From an uncultured Lachnoanaerobaculum sp. (GTDB lineage Bacteria; Bacillota; Clostridia; Lachnospirales; Lachnospiraceae): a stretch of 13,354 bases of DNA. Each line of letters opens with the position of its first letter. Position 1 is the first letter of the stretch. Where the stretch lies: positions 1 to 13,354 of the forward strand of contig CAKAQP010000047.1 of assembly GCA_916720285.1 (NCBI GenBank). The letters are read 5' to 3'. Positions 7,376 to 13,354 of the stretch are shown piece after piece. Below the pieces are notes generated by a model. That model worked only from the letters and a program-made list of their open reading frames with translations, searched no databases and was not told the DNA's origin. The translations under genes and the position numbers were made by a program.

Positions 7376-8563
7376 TTACTTTATTTTTACATTAGGACAT
7401 TTGCTCAGATCAAATTCTTCTCCATTTTGGGCATTAGTTACTTTGATAGTTCCGTCAGCAATCTTGCTTTCTACATCTTTTATTTCAGCCTTTATCTCTT
7501 CCCATTTTTCCTTACCTGATTCCTGAACATGTTTGCTTATTTCCTCTAAATCTGTAATAGATGTTGCTCCTGAAGCTAAAGAATAGGTTTGTACTCTATC
7601 CATACTACCAAGCTTTCCCTCGTTTGCAGCTTTAACAATTTCATAAACAGGCACATCTGTATTTTTCATAACACTTGTCAGTATATATCCGGGTTGCTGA
7701 GCATCTTTATTGGCATCTACCTGTATTGCAAGCTTTCCTTCTTCTTTAGCTTTTGATGCAACACCATCTCCTACTGCTCCGGCTACTGCAAATACCACAT
7801 TTGCACCCTGATTATAATATGTACCTGCTACTGTACTTCCTGTAGCTGAATCTGCAAATCCCGCATCATATTTGGAGTAATAATCATAGTTTACACCAAG
7901 TTTTTCAGCCTCATAATTTATTCCTTCTATATAACCGTAAGAAAATACCGTAATACCGTTAGAATTTGTTCCACCTATAAATCCTACGGATCTTCCACCG
8001 CTTTCAGTCTCAGTAAACTTATAATCTGTATCACCAAACAGTTCCATTGCGTTCTCATTAACAAGTGTTGTTAAAGCTCCTGCAACAAATGATGATTCAT
8101 GTACATCAAACAAAACACTTATTACATTATCGTGAATCTGGTTTCCTTCACTATCCTTATTTGGATTGTCATTCATACACACAAATGTTGTATCAGGATA
8201 CATCTTGGCAATAGCATCTGCTCCTCCTGTACCATTGATTAAAGCCTCAAAATCATACTCCAAATTAAAAATAATTTGATATCCATCATCTGCCAAGCTC
8301 TCCAATGCCTTTGGAACTCCCGTTGTCGGTTCGACCACTTTGTATTCAATTCCAAAATCTTTCTCGGCTTTTTTTGCTCCTTCAATAGCTGTTTGGTTGT
8401 AACCATTATCATTTTGGCCTGCTGCTGAACATATAATAGCAACCTTTAGATTTTTACCATTGCTTCCACCTTTTGGAGACCCACCGTCTCCACCACAACC
8501 TGCTAATGTACTAGCCACCATCATCATAGTCAAAGCTACACTTACTAACCCTACTCTTTTCAT
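7376..8563 (-). CDS. nupN: BMP-family nucleoside-binding lipoprotein (NupN-like)
   Basis: This is the extracellular substrate-binding lipoprotein of the importer, 395 residues from ATG at 8563. I chose this start because AGGGG lies 7 bases upstream and it begins the signal peptide exactly. An in-frame ATG 11 codons earlier would put charged residues before it and lacks a good ribosome site. The signal has MKR, a hydrophobic core and lipobox LAGC, with lipid-modified Cys23, then a Gly/Ser-rich tether. The mature domain matches the Bmp/Med/PnrA family: SAAGQNDNGYNQTAIEGAKKAEKDFGIEYK, GFIGGTNSNG, and the VFAVAGAVGDGVASKAKEEG region that lines the nucleoside pocket in relatives, followed by QVDANKD. 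It is somewhat longer than typical family members (about 350) because of a charged C-terminal tail. It is the first gene of the operon, as is usual. Confidence 0.94.
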   Translation of the reverse strand: MKRVGLVSVALTMMMVASTLAGCGGDGGSPKGGSNGKNLKVAIICSAAGQNDNGYNQTAIEGAKKAEKDFGIEYKVVEPTTGVPKALESLADDGYQIIFNLEYDFEALINGTGGADAIAKMYPDTTFVCMNDNPNKDSEGNQIHDNVISVLFDVHESSFVAGALTTLVNENAMELFGDTDYKFTETESGGRSVGFIGGTNSNGITVFSYGYIEGINYEAEKLGVNYDYYSKYDAGFADSATGSTVAGTYYNQGANVVFAVAGAVGDGVASKAKEEGKLAIQVDANKDAQQPGYILTSVMKNTDVPVYEIVKAANEGKLGSMDRVQTYSLASGATSITDLEEISKHVQESGKEKWEEIKAEIKDVESKIADGTIKVTNAQNGEEFDLSKCPNVKIK

Positions 8564-8591
8564 TTTTATTCCCCTTTCACAATGTAATATT

Positions 8592-8607
8592 GTCATGTCG
8601 TCATGAC
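8592..8607. promoter_or_regulatory. 16-bp dyad, candidate operator of the nucleoside operon
   Basis: The sequence GTCATGTCGTCATGAC is an inverted repeat with perfect 6-bp arms (GTCATG/CATGAC) around TCGT. It lies about 5-20 bases downstream of the predicted transcription start of the nup operon and upstream of the ribosome site. This is the place where a repressor would block initiation or early elongation. A further GTCAT copy occurs at 8630-8634, in the spacer of the promoter. No regulator gene is present in the window, so the protein that might bind is unknown. Confidence 0.45.
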
Positions 8608-8618
8608 CAGTTATATTG

Positions 8619-8647
8619 ATACTAACATAGTCATAAAATTTTGTAAA
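8619..8647 (-). promoter_or_regulatory. Predicted promoter of the nucleoside uptake operon
   Basis: On the minus strand, TTTACA (8647-8642; 5 of 6 matches to the -35 consensus) is followed after 17 bases by TAGTAT (8624-8619; 4 of 6). The -10 is preceded by TGT, giving an extended -10 element. Transcription would begin near 8612 and leave an untranslated leader of about 50 bases before nupN. No riboswitch-like structure is visible in that short leader. Confidence 0.6.
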
Positions 8648-8782
8648 TATTTTAATGTCAGATAGTTTTATCCATTTTTTTTCTTATTTTAGAAAGTATA
8701 TTCTTATCTATATTTAATATTTTTTATCTTCTATTTATCTATTATCCCCAATTTTCCAAATATAATTCCTACATTTTGCCAA
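8648..8782. other. AT-rich spacer between divergent promoters
   Basis: This stretch is T-rich on the plus strand and carries no ORF, clear repeat or RNA structure that I can support. It separates the leftward nup promoter from the rightward PTS promoter. I looked for a catabolite-responsive element and did not find a convincing one. Confidence 0.5.
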
Positions 8783-8811
8783 TTGATTTATCTTAAGAAT
8801 TCTGTCATAAT
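8783..8811 (+). promoter_or_regulatory. Predicted promoter of the licT-PTS operon
   Basis: TTGATT at 8783-8788 (4 of 6 matches to -35) and CATAAT at 8806-8811 (5 of 6 matches to -10) are separated by 17 bases. TGT directly before the -10 makes an extended -10 element. Transcription should start near 8818, about 18 bases before the RAT element, so the transcript would carry the whole antitermination switch. Confidence 0.65.
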
Positions 8812-8835
8812 ACTTACATAAATTCTAATATTTTA

Positions 8836-8863
8836 GGATTGTTACTGAGACGCAGGCAAGACC
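8836..8863 (+). promoter_or_regulatory. RAT: RNA antiterminator target of LicT
   Basis: This 28-base element begins GGATTGTTACTG and ends CAGGCAAGACC, which is near-identical to the ribonucleic antiterminator of the BglG/SacY/LicT family (known form, from memory: GGATTGTTACTG, a 6-base hairpin tip, CAGGCAAAACC). The tip here is AGACG, one base shorter, and the last part has G for A. When LicT binds, the GG and CC ends and the CTG/CAG stem fold into the antiterminator. Its last six bases also form the start of the terminator stem, so the two structures exclude each other. It sits directly upstream of licT. Confidence 0.92.
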
Positions 8864-8900
8864 GAATTTACCATAGTACTATGGTTTATTTGGTTTTTTT
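8858..8900 (+). terminator. Regulated rho-independent terminator in the licT leader
   Basis: The arms at 8858-8877 and 8878-8897 pair through most of their length. The inner part is the perfect palindrome ACCATAGTACTATGGT; the outer part pairs AAGACCGAAT with ATTTGGTTTT using two G-U pairs; there is one TT/TT internal mismatch. Seven T residues follow at 8894-8900. The 5' arm begins inside the RAT, so transcription should stop here unless LicT stabilises the RAT. Confidence 0.85.
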
Positions 8901-8919
8901 ATTGCTTTATGGTGGTGCG

Positions 8920-9756
8920 ATGATCATTGAAAAAATTATAAATAATAATATAGTCTTGACCCATGACCATAAAAACAAGGAAATTATTGCCATGGGTAAG
9001 GGTATAGGCTTCGGCAGAAAAAAAGGAGATATTCTATCGGAGGCTGAAATAGAGAAGGTATTTCGTATCAAGGAAAATGAAATGCTTCTTAAGTTTCAGG
9101 ATATGATTGCGGATATCCCTATTGAAAGAATAACTCTTACTGATGATGTCATTTCATATGCAATCAATGTAGAAAAGCTCAAACTCAGCCAAAGTATTTA
9201 TCTTACTCTGGTTGACCATGTGAATTTTGCCATTGAAAGATTTAAAGAAGGTATGACTCCCGAAAATGCACTGATGTGGGAAATCAAAAGATTTTATCCT
9301 CAGGAATATGCGCTTGGACTTTATACTCTCAGACTCATAGATGATAGAATAGGACTTTCCCTTCCGGATTCGGAGGCAGGCTTTATTGCACTTCATTTTG
9401 TAAATGCGCAGTACAGCACTCATATGAAGGAGACCTTGAGTCTTCCGCATCTTATGAGAGATATAATGGATATTGTAAAAAGTGAATTGAATGTAGAGCT
9501 GAATGAAAACTCTATACATTACGAGAGATTTGTAACTCATGTGAAATTTCTTATTCAAAGGCTTTACAGAAATGAGATGCTTCATGATGATGATACGATT
9601 TTTGAGGATATGATGAAGGAAAAATATCCCGAAGAATTTGAATGCGGAAAAAGGATTGCAGAATATATAGAGATTGAGACACGTTCAAAGATAACAAGGA
9701 TGGAAATGACCTATCTGGCAATTCATATAAAAAGAGTAACTATGGCAGAGGAGTAA
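8920..9756 (+). CDS. licT: LicT-type transcriptional antiterminator (BglG family)
   Basis: This RNA-binding antiterminator has 278 residues from ATG at 8920. I chose that start because the family begins with MxIEKxxNNN, as here. The open frame continues 27 codons upstream only through the RAT and terminator. Residues 1-56 form the co-antiterminator RNA-binding domain (NNNIVLTHD...GKGIGFGRKKGD). PRD1 and PRD2 follow. The four phosphorylatable histidines are His100 (LVDHVNFAIER), His159 (AGFIALHF), His207 (FVTHVKFLIQR) and His269 (LAIHIKRV), exactly the positions known in B. subtilis LicT. PRD1 phosphorylation by the cognate EII should inactivate the protein when substrate is absent, and HPr phosphorylation of PRD2 should activate it. 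The ribosome site is a modest GGTGG. The gene ends 3 bases before the IIA gene, whose GAGGAG ribosome site lies in the licT end. The RAT upstream implies autoregulation. Confidence 0.95.
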   Translation: MIIEKIINNNIVLTHDHKNKEIIAMGKGIGFGRKKGDILSEAEIEKVFRIKENEMLLKFQDMIADIPIERITLTDDVISYAINVEKLKLSQSIYLTLVDHVNFAIERFKEGMTPENALMWEIKRFYPQEYALGLYTLRLIDDRIGLSLPDSEAGFIALHFVNAQYSTHMKETLSLPHLMRDIMDIVKSELNVELNENSIHYERFVTHVKFLIQRLYRNEMLHDDDTIFEDMMKEKYPEEFECGKRIAEYIEIETRSKITRMEMTYLAIHIKRVTMAEE

Positions 9757-9759
9757 AAT

Positions 9760-10239
9760 ATGTTCGGTTTATTTAAGAAGAAGAAAAATACATTTTTCAG
9801 CCCTATGAGCGGAAAAAGTGTTTCTATAAAAGAGGTTCCTGATGAGACATTTTCATCAGAGATGCTTGGAAAGGGAGTAGCAATAGTTCCAAATGACGGT
9901 CTTGTAACCTCTCCCGCTGACGGTAAGGTGACCATGGTTTTTGAAACCTTGCATGCTGTCAGTATATTAGCCGATACCGGTGAGGAAATTCTCATTCATA
10001 TCGGTCTTGATACCGTAAAGATGAACGGTGAAGGATTCTCTTCCTTTGTAAAAGCAGGGGATAGAGTTAAAGCAAAAGATCCGCTTATACAGGCTGATCT
10101 TGAAAAAATAAAGTCAGCAGGATTTAGAACTATTACCATGATGCTTGTTTGCAATACTATGGATTTTAAATCTGTTGAAAGTATCACAGATATACCTGTG
10201 ACTAAGGATAGTGAAATATTGGTAGTAATACCAAAATAA
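9760..10239 (+). CDS. crr: PTS glucose-family EIIA component
   Basis: This 159-residue soluble IIA(Glc)-type domain passes phosphate from HPr to the IIB domain of the next gene. The phosphorylation site is His80 in ILIHIGLDTVKMNGEGF, and His65 (TLHAVSIL) is its active-site partner, equivalent to His90 and His75 in E. coli Crr. FSPMSGKSVSIKEVPDETFSSEMLGKG (13-39) and the SPADGKV hairpin (51-57) are family hallmarks. The N terminus MFGLFKKKKN is short, basic and amphipathic, as in E. coli IIA(Glc). It is a stand-alone domain here, whereas many Gram-positive systems fuse it to IICB. It starts 3 bases after licT and is followed by a 60-base gap with a hairpin. Confidence 0.95.
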   Translation: MFGLFKKKKNTFFSPMSGKSVSIKEVPDETFSSEMLGKGVAIVPNDGLVTSPADGKVTMVFETLHAVSILADTGEEILIHIGLDTVKMNGEGFSSFVKAGDRVKAKDPLIQADLEKIKSAGFRTITMMLVCNTMDFKSVESITDIPVTKDSEILVVIPK

Positions 10240-10249
10240 TAAATTTTCT

Positions 10250-10268
10250 CTTTGACCGGCCGGCAAAG
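10250..10268 (+). other. GC-rich hairpin between IIA and IICB genes
   Basis: The sequence CTTTGACCGGCCGGCAAAG can fold as CTTTG/CAAAG plus two C-G pairs, with one bulged A and a GGCC loop; it also contains the 8-bp palindrome CCGGCCGG. It stands out in AT-rich DNA. It lacks a T-run, so it is probably not a terminator. It may be an mRNA processing or stabilising hairpin that sets the ratio of IIA to IICB. Confidence 0.45.
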
Positions 10269-10299
10269 GGATGAGCTTAAATAATAAGGAGAAATTTTT

Positions 10300-11745
10300 A
10301 TGAAGTATTTACAACGACTTGGGAAGTCTTTGATGCTTCCTGTAGCCTGCCTTCCTGTGGCGGCGATTTTGATGGGTATAGGTTATTGGATCGATCCCAC
10401 CGGTTGGGGTGGAAATAACATAATAGCGGCTTTCCTTTTAAAGGCAGGCGGTGCTATCATCGACAATATGGCTATCTTGTTTGCCATAGGTGTCGCTGTC
10501 GGCATGAGTGATGACGGTGACGGTGCCGCAGCACTTGCAGGTCTTGTTTCATGGCTTGTTATCACAACTCTTTTATCAAAGGGTTCTGTAGCTATGTTTA
10601 CAGGTGTTGAAGCTGATGCTGTTCCTGCAGCTTTCGGTAAGACACAGACTCAGTTTATCGGAATTGTTTGTGGTCTTATAGGTGCAGCTTGCTATAATAA
10701 GTTTAAAACAACAAAGCTTCCTGACGCACTCTCTTTCTTTAGCGGTAAGAGAAGCGTGGCTATTGTTACTGCAGGATTTTCACTTATTGCAGCTATCGTT
10801 TTATTCTTTATTTGGCCTCTTATTTACGGAGCATTGGTAAGCTTTGGTGAGGCAATTCTCAGCACAGGTGCTGTAGGTGCAGGTATCTACGGTTTCCTCA
10901 ACAGACTTTTAATTCCGTTCGGACTTCACCATGCACTTAACTCAGTATTCTGGTTTGATGTTGCAGGTATCAATGATATCGGTAAATTCTGGGGAAGCGC
11001 AGAAGGCGGTGTTCTCGGACAGACAGGTATGTATATGTCAGGATTCTTCCCTGTAATGATGTTCGGTCTTCCCGGCGCTGCACTTGCTATGTATCACACA
11101 GCTAAGGATTCAAGAAAGAAAGCCGCTTACGGTCTTTTACTTGCAGCAGCTCTTTCATCATTCTTTACAGGTGTTACAGAGCCTCTTGAGTTTGCATTCA
11201 TGTTCCTTGCACCGGTACTTTACCTTATTCATGCTCTTTTAACAGGTATTTCACTTGCTGTCGTTTCACTTCTTCCTATAAGAGCAGGATTTAACTTCAG
11301 TGCAGGTCTTGTTGACTGGGTACTCAGCTTTAAAGCTCCGTTTGCACAAAATCCACTTCTTTTGATTCCAATAGGTGTGGTTTACGGTGCTATATACTAT
11401 GCTATCTTCCGCTTCGTTATTACAAAGTTTGACTTAAAGACTCCGGGTAGAGAGGATGATGAGGAAGAAGAGAAAAAAGCAGTTTTAGCTAATGATGACT
11501 TTACTGCAGTTGCAGCTATTATATTAGAAGGTGTAGGCGGTCCTGAAAACCTTACATCTATTGATAACTGTATCACAAGACTTCGCCTTGAGATCAAAGA
11601 CTATACAAAGGTTGATGAAAAGAAGATCAAATCTGCAGGTGTTGCAGGTGTTATCAGACCTTCAAAGACTGCCGTACAGGTTATTATCGGTACAAAAGTT
11701 CAGTTCGTAGCAGACGAGTTCAAAAAACTTGCTAAAAATAAATAA
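10300..11745 (+). CDS. nagE: PTS EIICB, N-acetylglucosamine/glucose type
   Basis: This 481-residue membrane permease imports and phosphorylates an amino sugar or hexose. The IIC domain (about 1-378) begins QRLGKSLMLPVACLPVAAILM, contains DGDGAAALAG (72-81), LIPFGLHHALNSVFWFDVAG (204-223), SGFFPVMMFGLPGAALAMY (247-265) and the sugar-site motif GVTEPLEF (291-298). The linker LKTPGRE (379-385) leads to an acidic stretch and then the IIB domain, with phosphocysteine Cys424 in SIDNCITRLRLEIKD. No IIA domain follows; the preceding gene supplies it. The IIC region, notably the FGLHHALNSVFWFDVAG segment, looks more like NagE/NagP GlcNAc permeases than like PtsG, but these groups are close, so glucose remains possible. 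AAGGAG lies 8 bases before the ATG. The high share of common codons suggests strong expression. Confidence 0.9.
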   Translation: MKYLQRLGKSLMLPVACLPVAAILMGIGYWIDPTGWGGNNIIAAFLLKAGGAIIDNMAILFAIGVAVGMSDDGDGAAALAGLVSWLVITTLLSKGSVAMFTGVEADAVPAAFGKTQTQFIGIVCGLIGAACYNKFKTTKLPDALSFFSGKRSVAIVTAGFSLIAAIVLFFIWPLIYGALVSFGEAILSTGAVGAGIYGFLNRLLIPFGLHHALNSVFWFDVAGINDIGKFWGSAEGGVLGQTGMYMSGFFPVMMFGLPGAALAMYHTAKDSRKKAAYGLLLAAALSSFFTGVTEPLEFAFMFLAPVLYLIHALLTGISLAVVSLLPIRAGFNFSAGLVDWVLSFKAPFAQNPLLLIPIGVVYGAIYYAIFRFVITKFDLKTPGREDDEEEEKKAVLANDDFTAVAAIILEGVGGPENLTSIDNCITRLRLEIKDYTKVDEKKIKSAGVAGVIRPSKTAVQVIIGTKVQFVADEFKKLAKNK

Positions 11746-11762
11746 TAATTAACACACTTCAT

Positions 11763-11795
11763 AAAAAGGGAGCATATCAAATATGCCCCCTTTTT
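11763..11795. terminator. Bidirectional rho-independent terminator
   Basis: The arms at 11763-11777 (AAAAAGGGAGCATAT) and 11781-11795 (ATATGCCCCCTTTTT) pair over 15 positions with a single A/C mismatch and a 3-base loop. The A-run and T-run flank the GC-rich core on both sides, so it can end transcripts from either direction. It lies 17 bases after the IICB stop and 13 bases beyond the stop of the convergent nox gene, and probably serves both. Confidence 0.88.
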
Positions 11796-11808
11796 ATTTA
11801 CCATAATT

Positions 11809-13143
11809 TTATTTTGCGGATAATGCAGCCATTGTAATGTAGTTATATGGCTGATTGAAATGAGGAAGGAAGAATATATCAAGCAATTTGAGCTTGTCTA
11901 TAGTTACTTTCTCCTGTATTGCAAGTGAGAACATATGGATACCCATTGACATATCATATGTAGATGCCATCTGTGCTCCAAGTATAACTCTTGTCTTTGC
12001 ATCATATACTATCTTTATATTTACCTTAGGATTTGTTGTTTCAATGAATGTTGCCTTTTGTAAATCTTCAAATGAAGTTGAAAGCACATCCATACCAAGC
12101 TGCTTTGCCTTCTGTTCGCTAAGTCCTGTAGATACAAGCTTCAAATCATAAATTGAAATAGCATTTGATCCCTGCACACCGATAGTCTCAAGTTTCTTTC
12201 CGCAAGCATTATATGCGGCTATAATTCCTGAACGTACGGCATTTGTTGCAAGTGCAATATATGACTTCTCTCCTGTAGAGTTGAAAAGTACTGTTGCACA
12301 GTCACCGATAGCATATACATCCTTCTTGCTTGTCTGCTGAGTTTCATCAACGATATATGCACCGTTTGACATTGTTTCAAGATAATCTTTTCCAAGCTCC
12401 GTATTAGGTCTGAATCCGATAGCAAGAATAACCATATCACACTGATATTCATTCTTATCTGTTACTATGGCCTCTACCTTGCCGTTACCCTTGATCTCCT
12501 TTACAGTCTCACCGAAAGCAAGTTTAATTCCGTGATCTGAAAGGTTCTTGTCCATAAGTGCACTGAACTCAGGATCATAGTAGCTTGAAAGTGAAGTATT
12601 TGCTATATCAACGACTATTACCTTCTTATTATGTCTCTCAAACGCCTCTGCAAGTTCTACTCCGATATATCCCGCACCGACTACCGCAATTGTCTTTATC
12701 TCAGGATTTTCAAGTTTCTTAATTACCTCTTCGGCATTCTGGAAAAGCTTTACAAGCTGAACATTCTCCAAGTCTCTACCCGGTATCGGCGGTACTATAG
12801 GAAGTGAACCTGTAGCCAGTATCAACTTATCATAGCTCTCTTCCACCTTCTGACCGTTCTCCAAAGTTGCGTATACAAACTTTTTATCAAAGTCTATTCT
12901 CTCAACCTTGCTGTTCATATTTACTTTTGCACCCTGTGACTCAAGTTTTTCCTTGTTTGAATAGAAAAGTCCGTCCGGCTTTGATATCTGACCACCTATC
13001 CAAAGTGCCATACCACAACCCAAAAAGCTTATATTTGAGTTCTGATCAAATACTACTACCTCATCTCCCTCATTAAACCCTGTGATTGTATTGATTGCAC
13101 AAGTACCTGCATGATTTGCTCCAACAACTACTATCTTGCTCAT
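11809..13143 (-). CDS. nox: NADH oxidase, H2O-forming type (FAD-dependent, CoA-disulfide reductase family)
   Basis: This 444-residue cytoplasmic flavoprotein oxidises NADH with O2; members with this active site make water in a four-electron reaction, regenerating NAD+ and removing oxygen. I start at ATG 13143, 6 bases after GGAGG; an upstream in-frame TTG start would include that ribosome site. The FAD-binding motif is VVVGANHAG (5-13), containing active-site His11. The single redox cysteine is Cys43 (ISFLGCGMALWIGG). The NAD(P)-binding motif VVGAGYIGVELAEAF lies near residue 155, and the second FAD motif DVYAIGDCATV follows near residue 275. A C-terminal dimerisation domain ends at LSAK. His11 and Cys43 fit Nox-2 enzymes, though CoA-disulfide reductase and NADH peroxidase are close relatives. 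It is monocistronic, convergent to the PTS operon, and has its own promoter with a Rex-like site. Confidence 0.92.
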   Translation of the reverse strand: MSKIVVVGANHAGTCAINTITGFNEGDEVVVFDQNSNISFLGCGMALWIGGQISKPDGLFYSNKEKLESQGAKVNMNSKVERIDFDKKFVYATLENGQKVEESYDKLILATGSLPIVPPIPGRDLENVQLVKLFQNAEEVIKKLENPEIKTIAVVGAGYIGVELAEAFERHNKKVIVVDIANTSLSSYYDPEFSALMDKNLSDHGIKLAFGETVKEIKGNGKVEAIVTDKNEYQCDMVILAIGFRPNTELGKDYLETMSNGAYIVDETQQTSKKDVYAIGDCATVLFNSTGEKSYIALATNAVRSGIIAAYNACGKKLETIGVQGSNAISIYDLKLVSTGLSEQKAKQLGMDVLSTSFEDLQKATFIETTNPKVNIKIVYDAKTRVILGAQMASTYDMSMGIHMFSLAIQEKVTIDKLKLLDIFFLPHFNQPYNYITMAALSAK

Positions 13144-13221
13144 ATTTTCCTCCAAAATATATTTTAATATTTATTTTTGACTTAATGACTCTGTCTTTTT
13201 AAAACACAGCTATTTAATTCA

Positions 13222-13239
13222 TTGTCATCTCTTTAACAA
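13222..13239. promoter_or_regulatory. Candidate Rex operator at the nox promoter
   Basis: Read on the minus strand, TTGTTAAAGAGATGACAA matches 12 of 14 defined positions of the clostridial Rex consensus as I remember it (TTGTTAA, 4 bases, TTAACAA). It directly abuts the -10 element and covers the predicted transcription start. Rex represses when NAD+ is high relative to NADH, so placement on an NADH oxidase gene makes biological sense. Binding is inferred, not shown. Confidence 0.6.
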
Positions 13240-13268
13240 ATTGTACTATGTTTTATAACTTTTAACAA
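13240..13268 (-). promoter_or_regulatory. Predicted promoter of nox
   Basis: On the minus strand, TTGTTA (13268-13263; 4 of 6 matches) and TACAAT (13245-13240; 5 of 6 matches) are 17 bases apart. Transcription would start near 13233, leaving a leader of about 90 bases. The -35 region itself is part of a TTGTTAA half-site, so a second weak Rex contact (13251-13268) is possible. Confidence 0.65.
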
Positions 13269-13309
13269 GTATTTTCGAGCTTGTACAGTTAAATTTTTTA
13301 AAATATATT

Positions 13310-13319
13310 TTGTATACAA
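13310..13319. repeat. Perfect 10-bp palindrome TTGTATACAA
   Basis: TTGTATACAA lies about 42 bases upstream of the nox -35 element. Perfect palindromes with a GTATAC core resemble operators of FadR-type GntR regulators, but AT-rich DNA gives such short palindromes by chance fairly often. No partner gene is visible. Confidence 0.3.
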
Positions 13320-13326
13320 TGAATAT

Positions 13327-13354
13327 AAAAAGAGCTGCTGCCCCATAGATGTAT
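13327..13354. terminator. Probable terminator, cut by the right edge
   Basis: The plus strand reads AAAAAGAGCTGCTGCCCC followed by the first loop bases. This is one complete A-flanked, GC-rich arm. On the minus strand it reads GGGGCAGCAGCTCTTTTT, the 3' arm plus T-run of a rho-independent terminator. The matching arm should lie just outside the window. It would end a minus-strand gene upstream of nox, a plus-strand gene, or both. Confidence 0.5.

Noticed and set aside
8564..8596. 11-codon N-terminal extension of the lipoprotein
   Set aside because: It would place charged residues before a perfect lipoprotein signal peptide and covers the AGGGG ribosome site.
8564..8612. Riboswitch (for example purine) in the nucleoside operon leader
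   Set aside because: The leader is only about 50 bases and shows no riboswitch core or terminator.
8839..8919. 27-codon N-terminal extension of licT from a TTG start
   Set aside because: These bases form the RAT and the terminator; the true LicT N terminus MIIEKIINNN and the histidine numbering fit ATG at 8920.
9154..9585. 143-codon minus-strand ORF inside licT
   Set aside because: Antisense to the PRD domains, which are conserved residue by residue; no promoter or ribosome site.
13144..13155. Four-codon N-terminal extension of nox from TTG
   Set aside because: It contains the GGAGG ribosome site, and the FAD-binding strand begins right after ATG at 13143.

Overview
The window looks like chromosomal DNA from an AT-rich, anaerobic Gram-positive bacterium (Firmicutes, class Clostridia, plausibly Lachnospiraceae). 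The evidence is the low GC content, strong GGAGG-type ribosome binding sites, a NupNOPQ-type nucleoside ABC transporter, a LicT-controlled PTS operon and an H2O-forming NADH oxidase. The genus assignment is inference. There are no tRNA or rRNA genes, insertion sequences, CRISPR arrays or phage genes.

Region 1 (1-8563, minus strand) is one long compact operon read leftwards. It starts at a promoter near 8619-8647. The order is: BMP-family nucleoside-binding lipoprotein, double ABC ATPase, two ABC permeases, isochorismatase-like cysteine hydrolase, PfkB-family kinase, uridine-phosphorylase-like nucleoside phosphorylase, BtpA/SgcQ-family TIM barrel, and an iron-containing alcohol dehydrogenase cut by the left edge. 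Genes overlap or lie a few bases apart, and none shows an internal terminator. This reads as an uptake and breakdown unit for a nucleoside. The phosphorylase would release the base and a pentose-1-phosphate. The kinase, the BtpA protein and the dehydrogenase could then process the sugar, and the hydrolase could act on the base. The last two steps are not an established pathway and are the most novel part of the window.

Region 2 (8564-8919) is a divergent control region. It holds the leftward promoter with a 16-bp dyad just after the predicted transcription start, a rightward promoter with an extended -10, and a complete antitermination switch: a BglG/LicT-type RNA antiterminator (RAT) overlapping a rho-independent terminator.

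Region 3 (8920-11745, plus strand) is the operon licT - IIA(Glc-type) - IICB (GlcNAc/glucose type). LicT keeps all four regulatory histidines at the same positions as Bacillus subtilis LicT. The RAT precedes licT itself, so the operon should be autoregulated by antitermination in response to PTS flux.

Region 4 (11746-13354) begins with a terminator at 11763-11795 shared by the convergent PTS operon and the minus-strand NADH oxidase gene (nox). The nox promoter (13240-13268) abuts an 18-bp sequence resembling the clostridial binding site of Rex, the NADH/NAD+ sensor. The right edge cuts what looks like one arm of another terminator hairpin.
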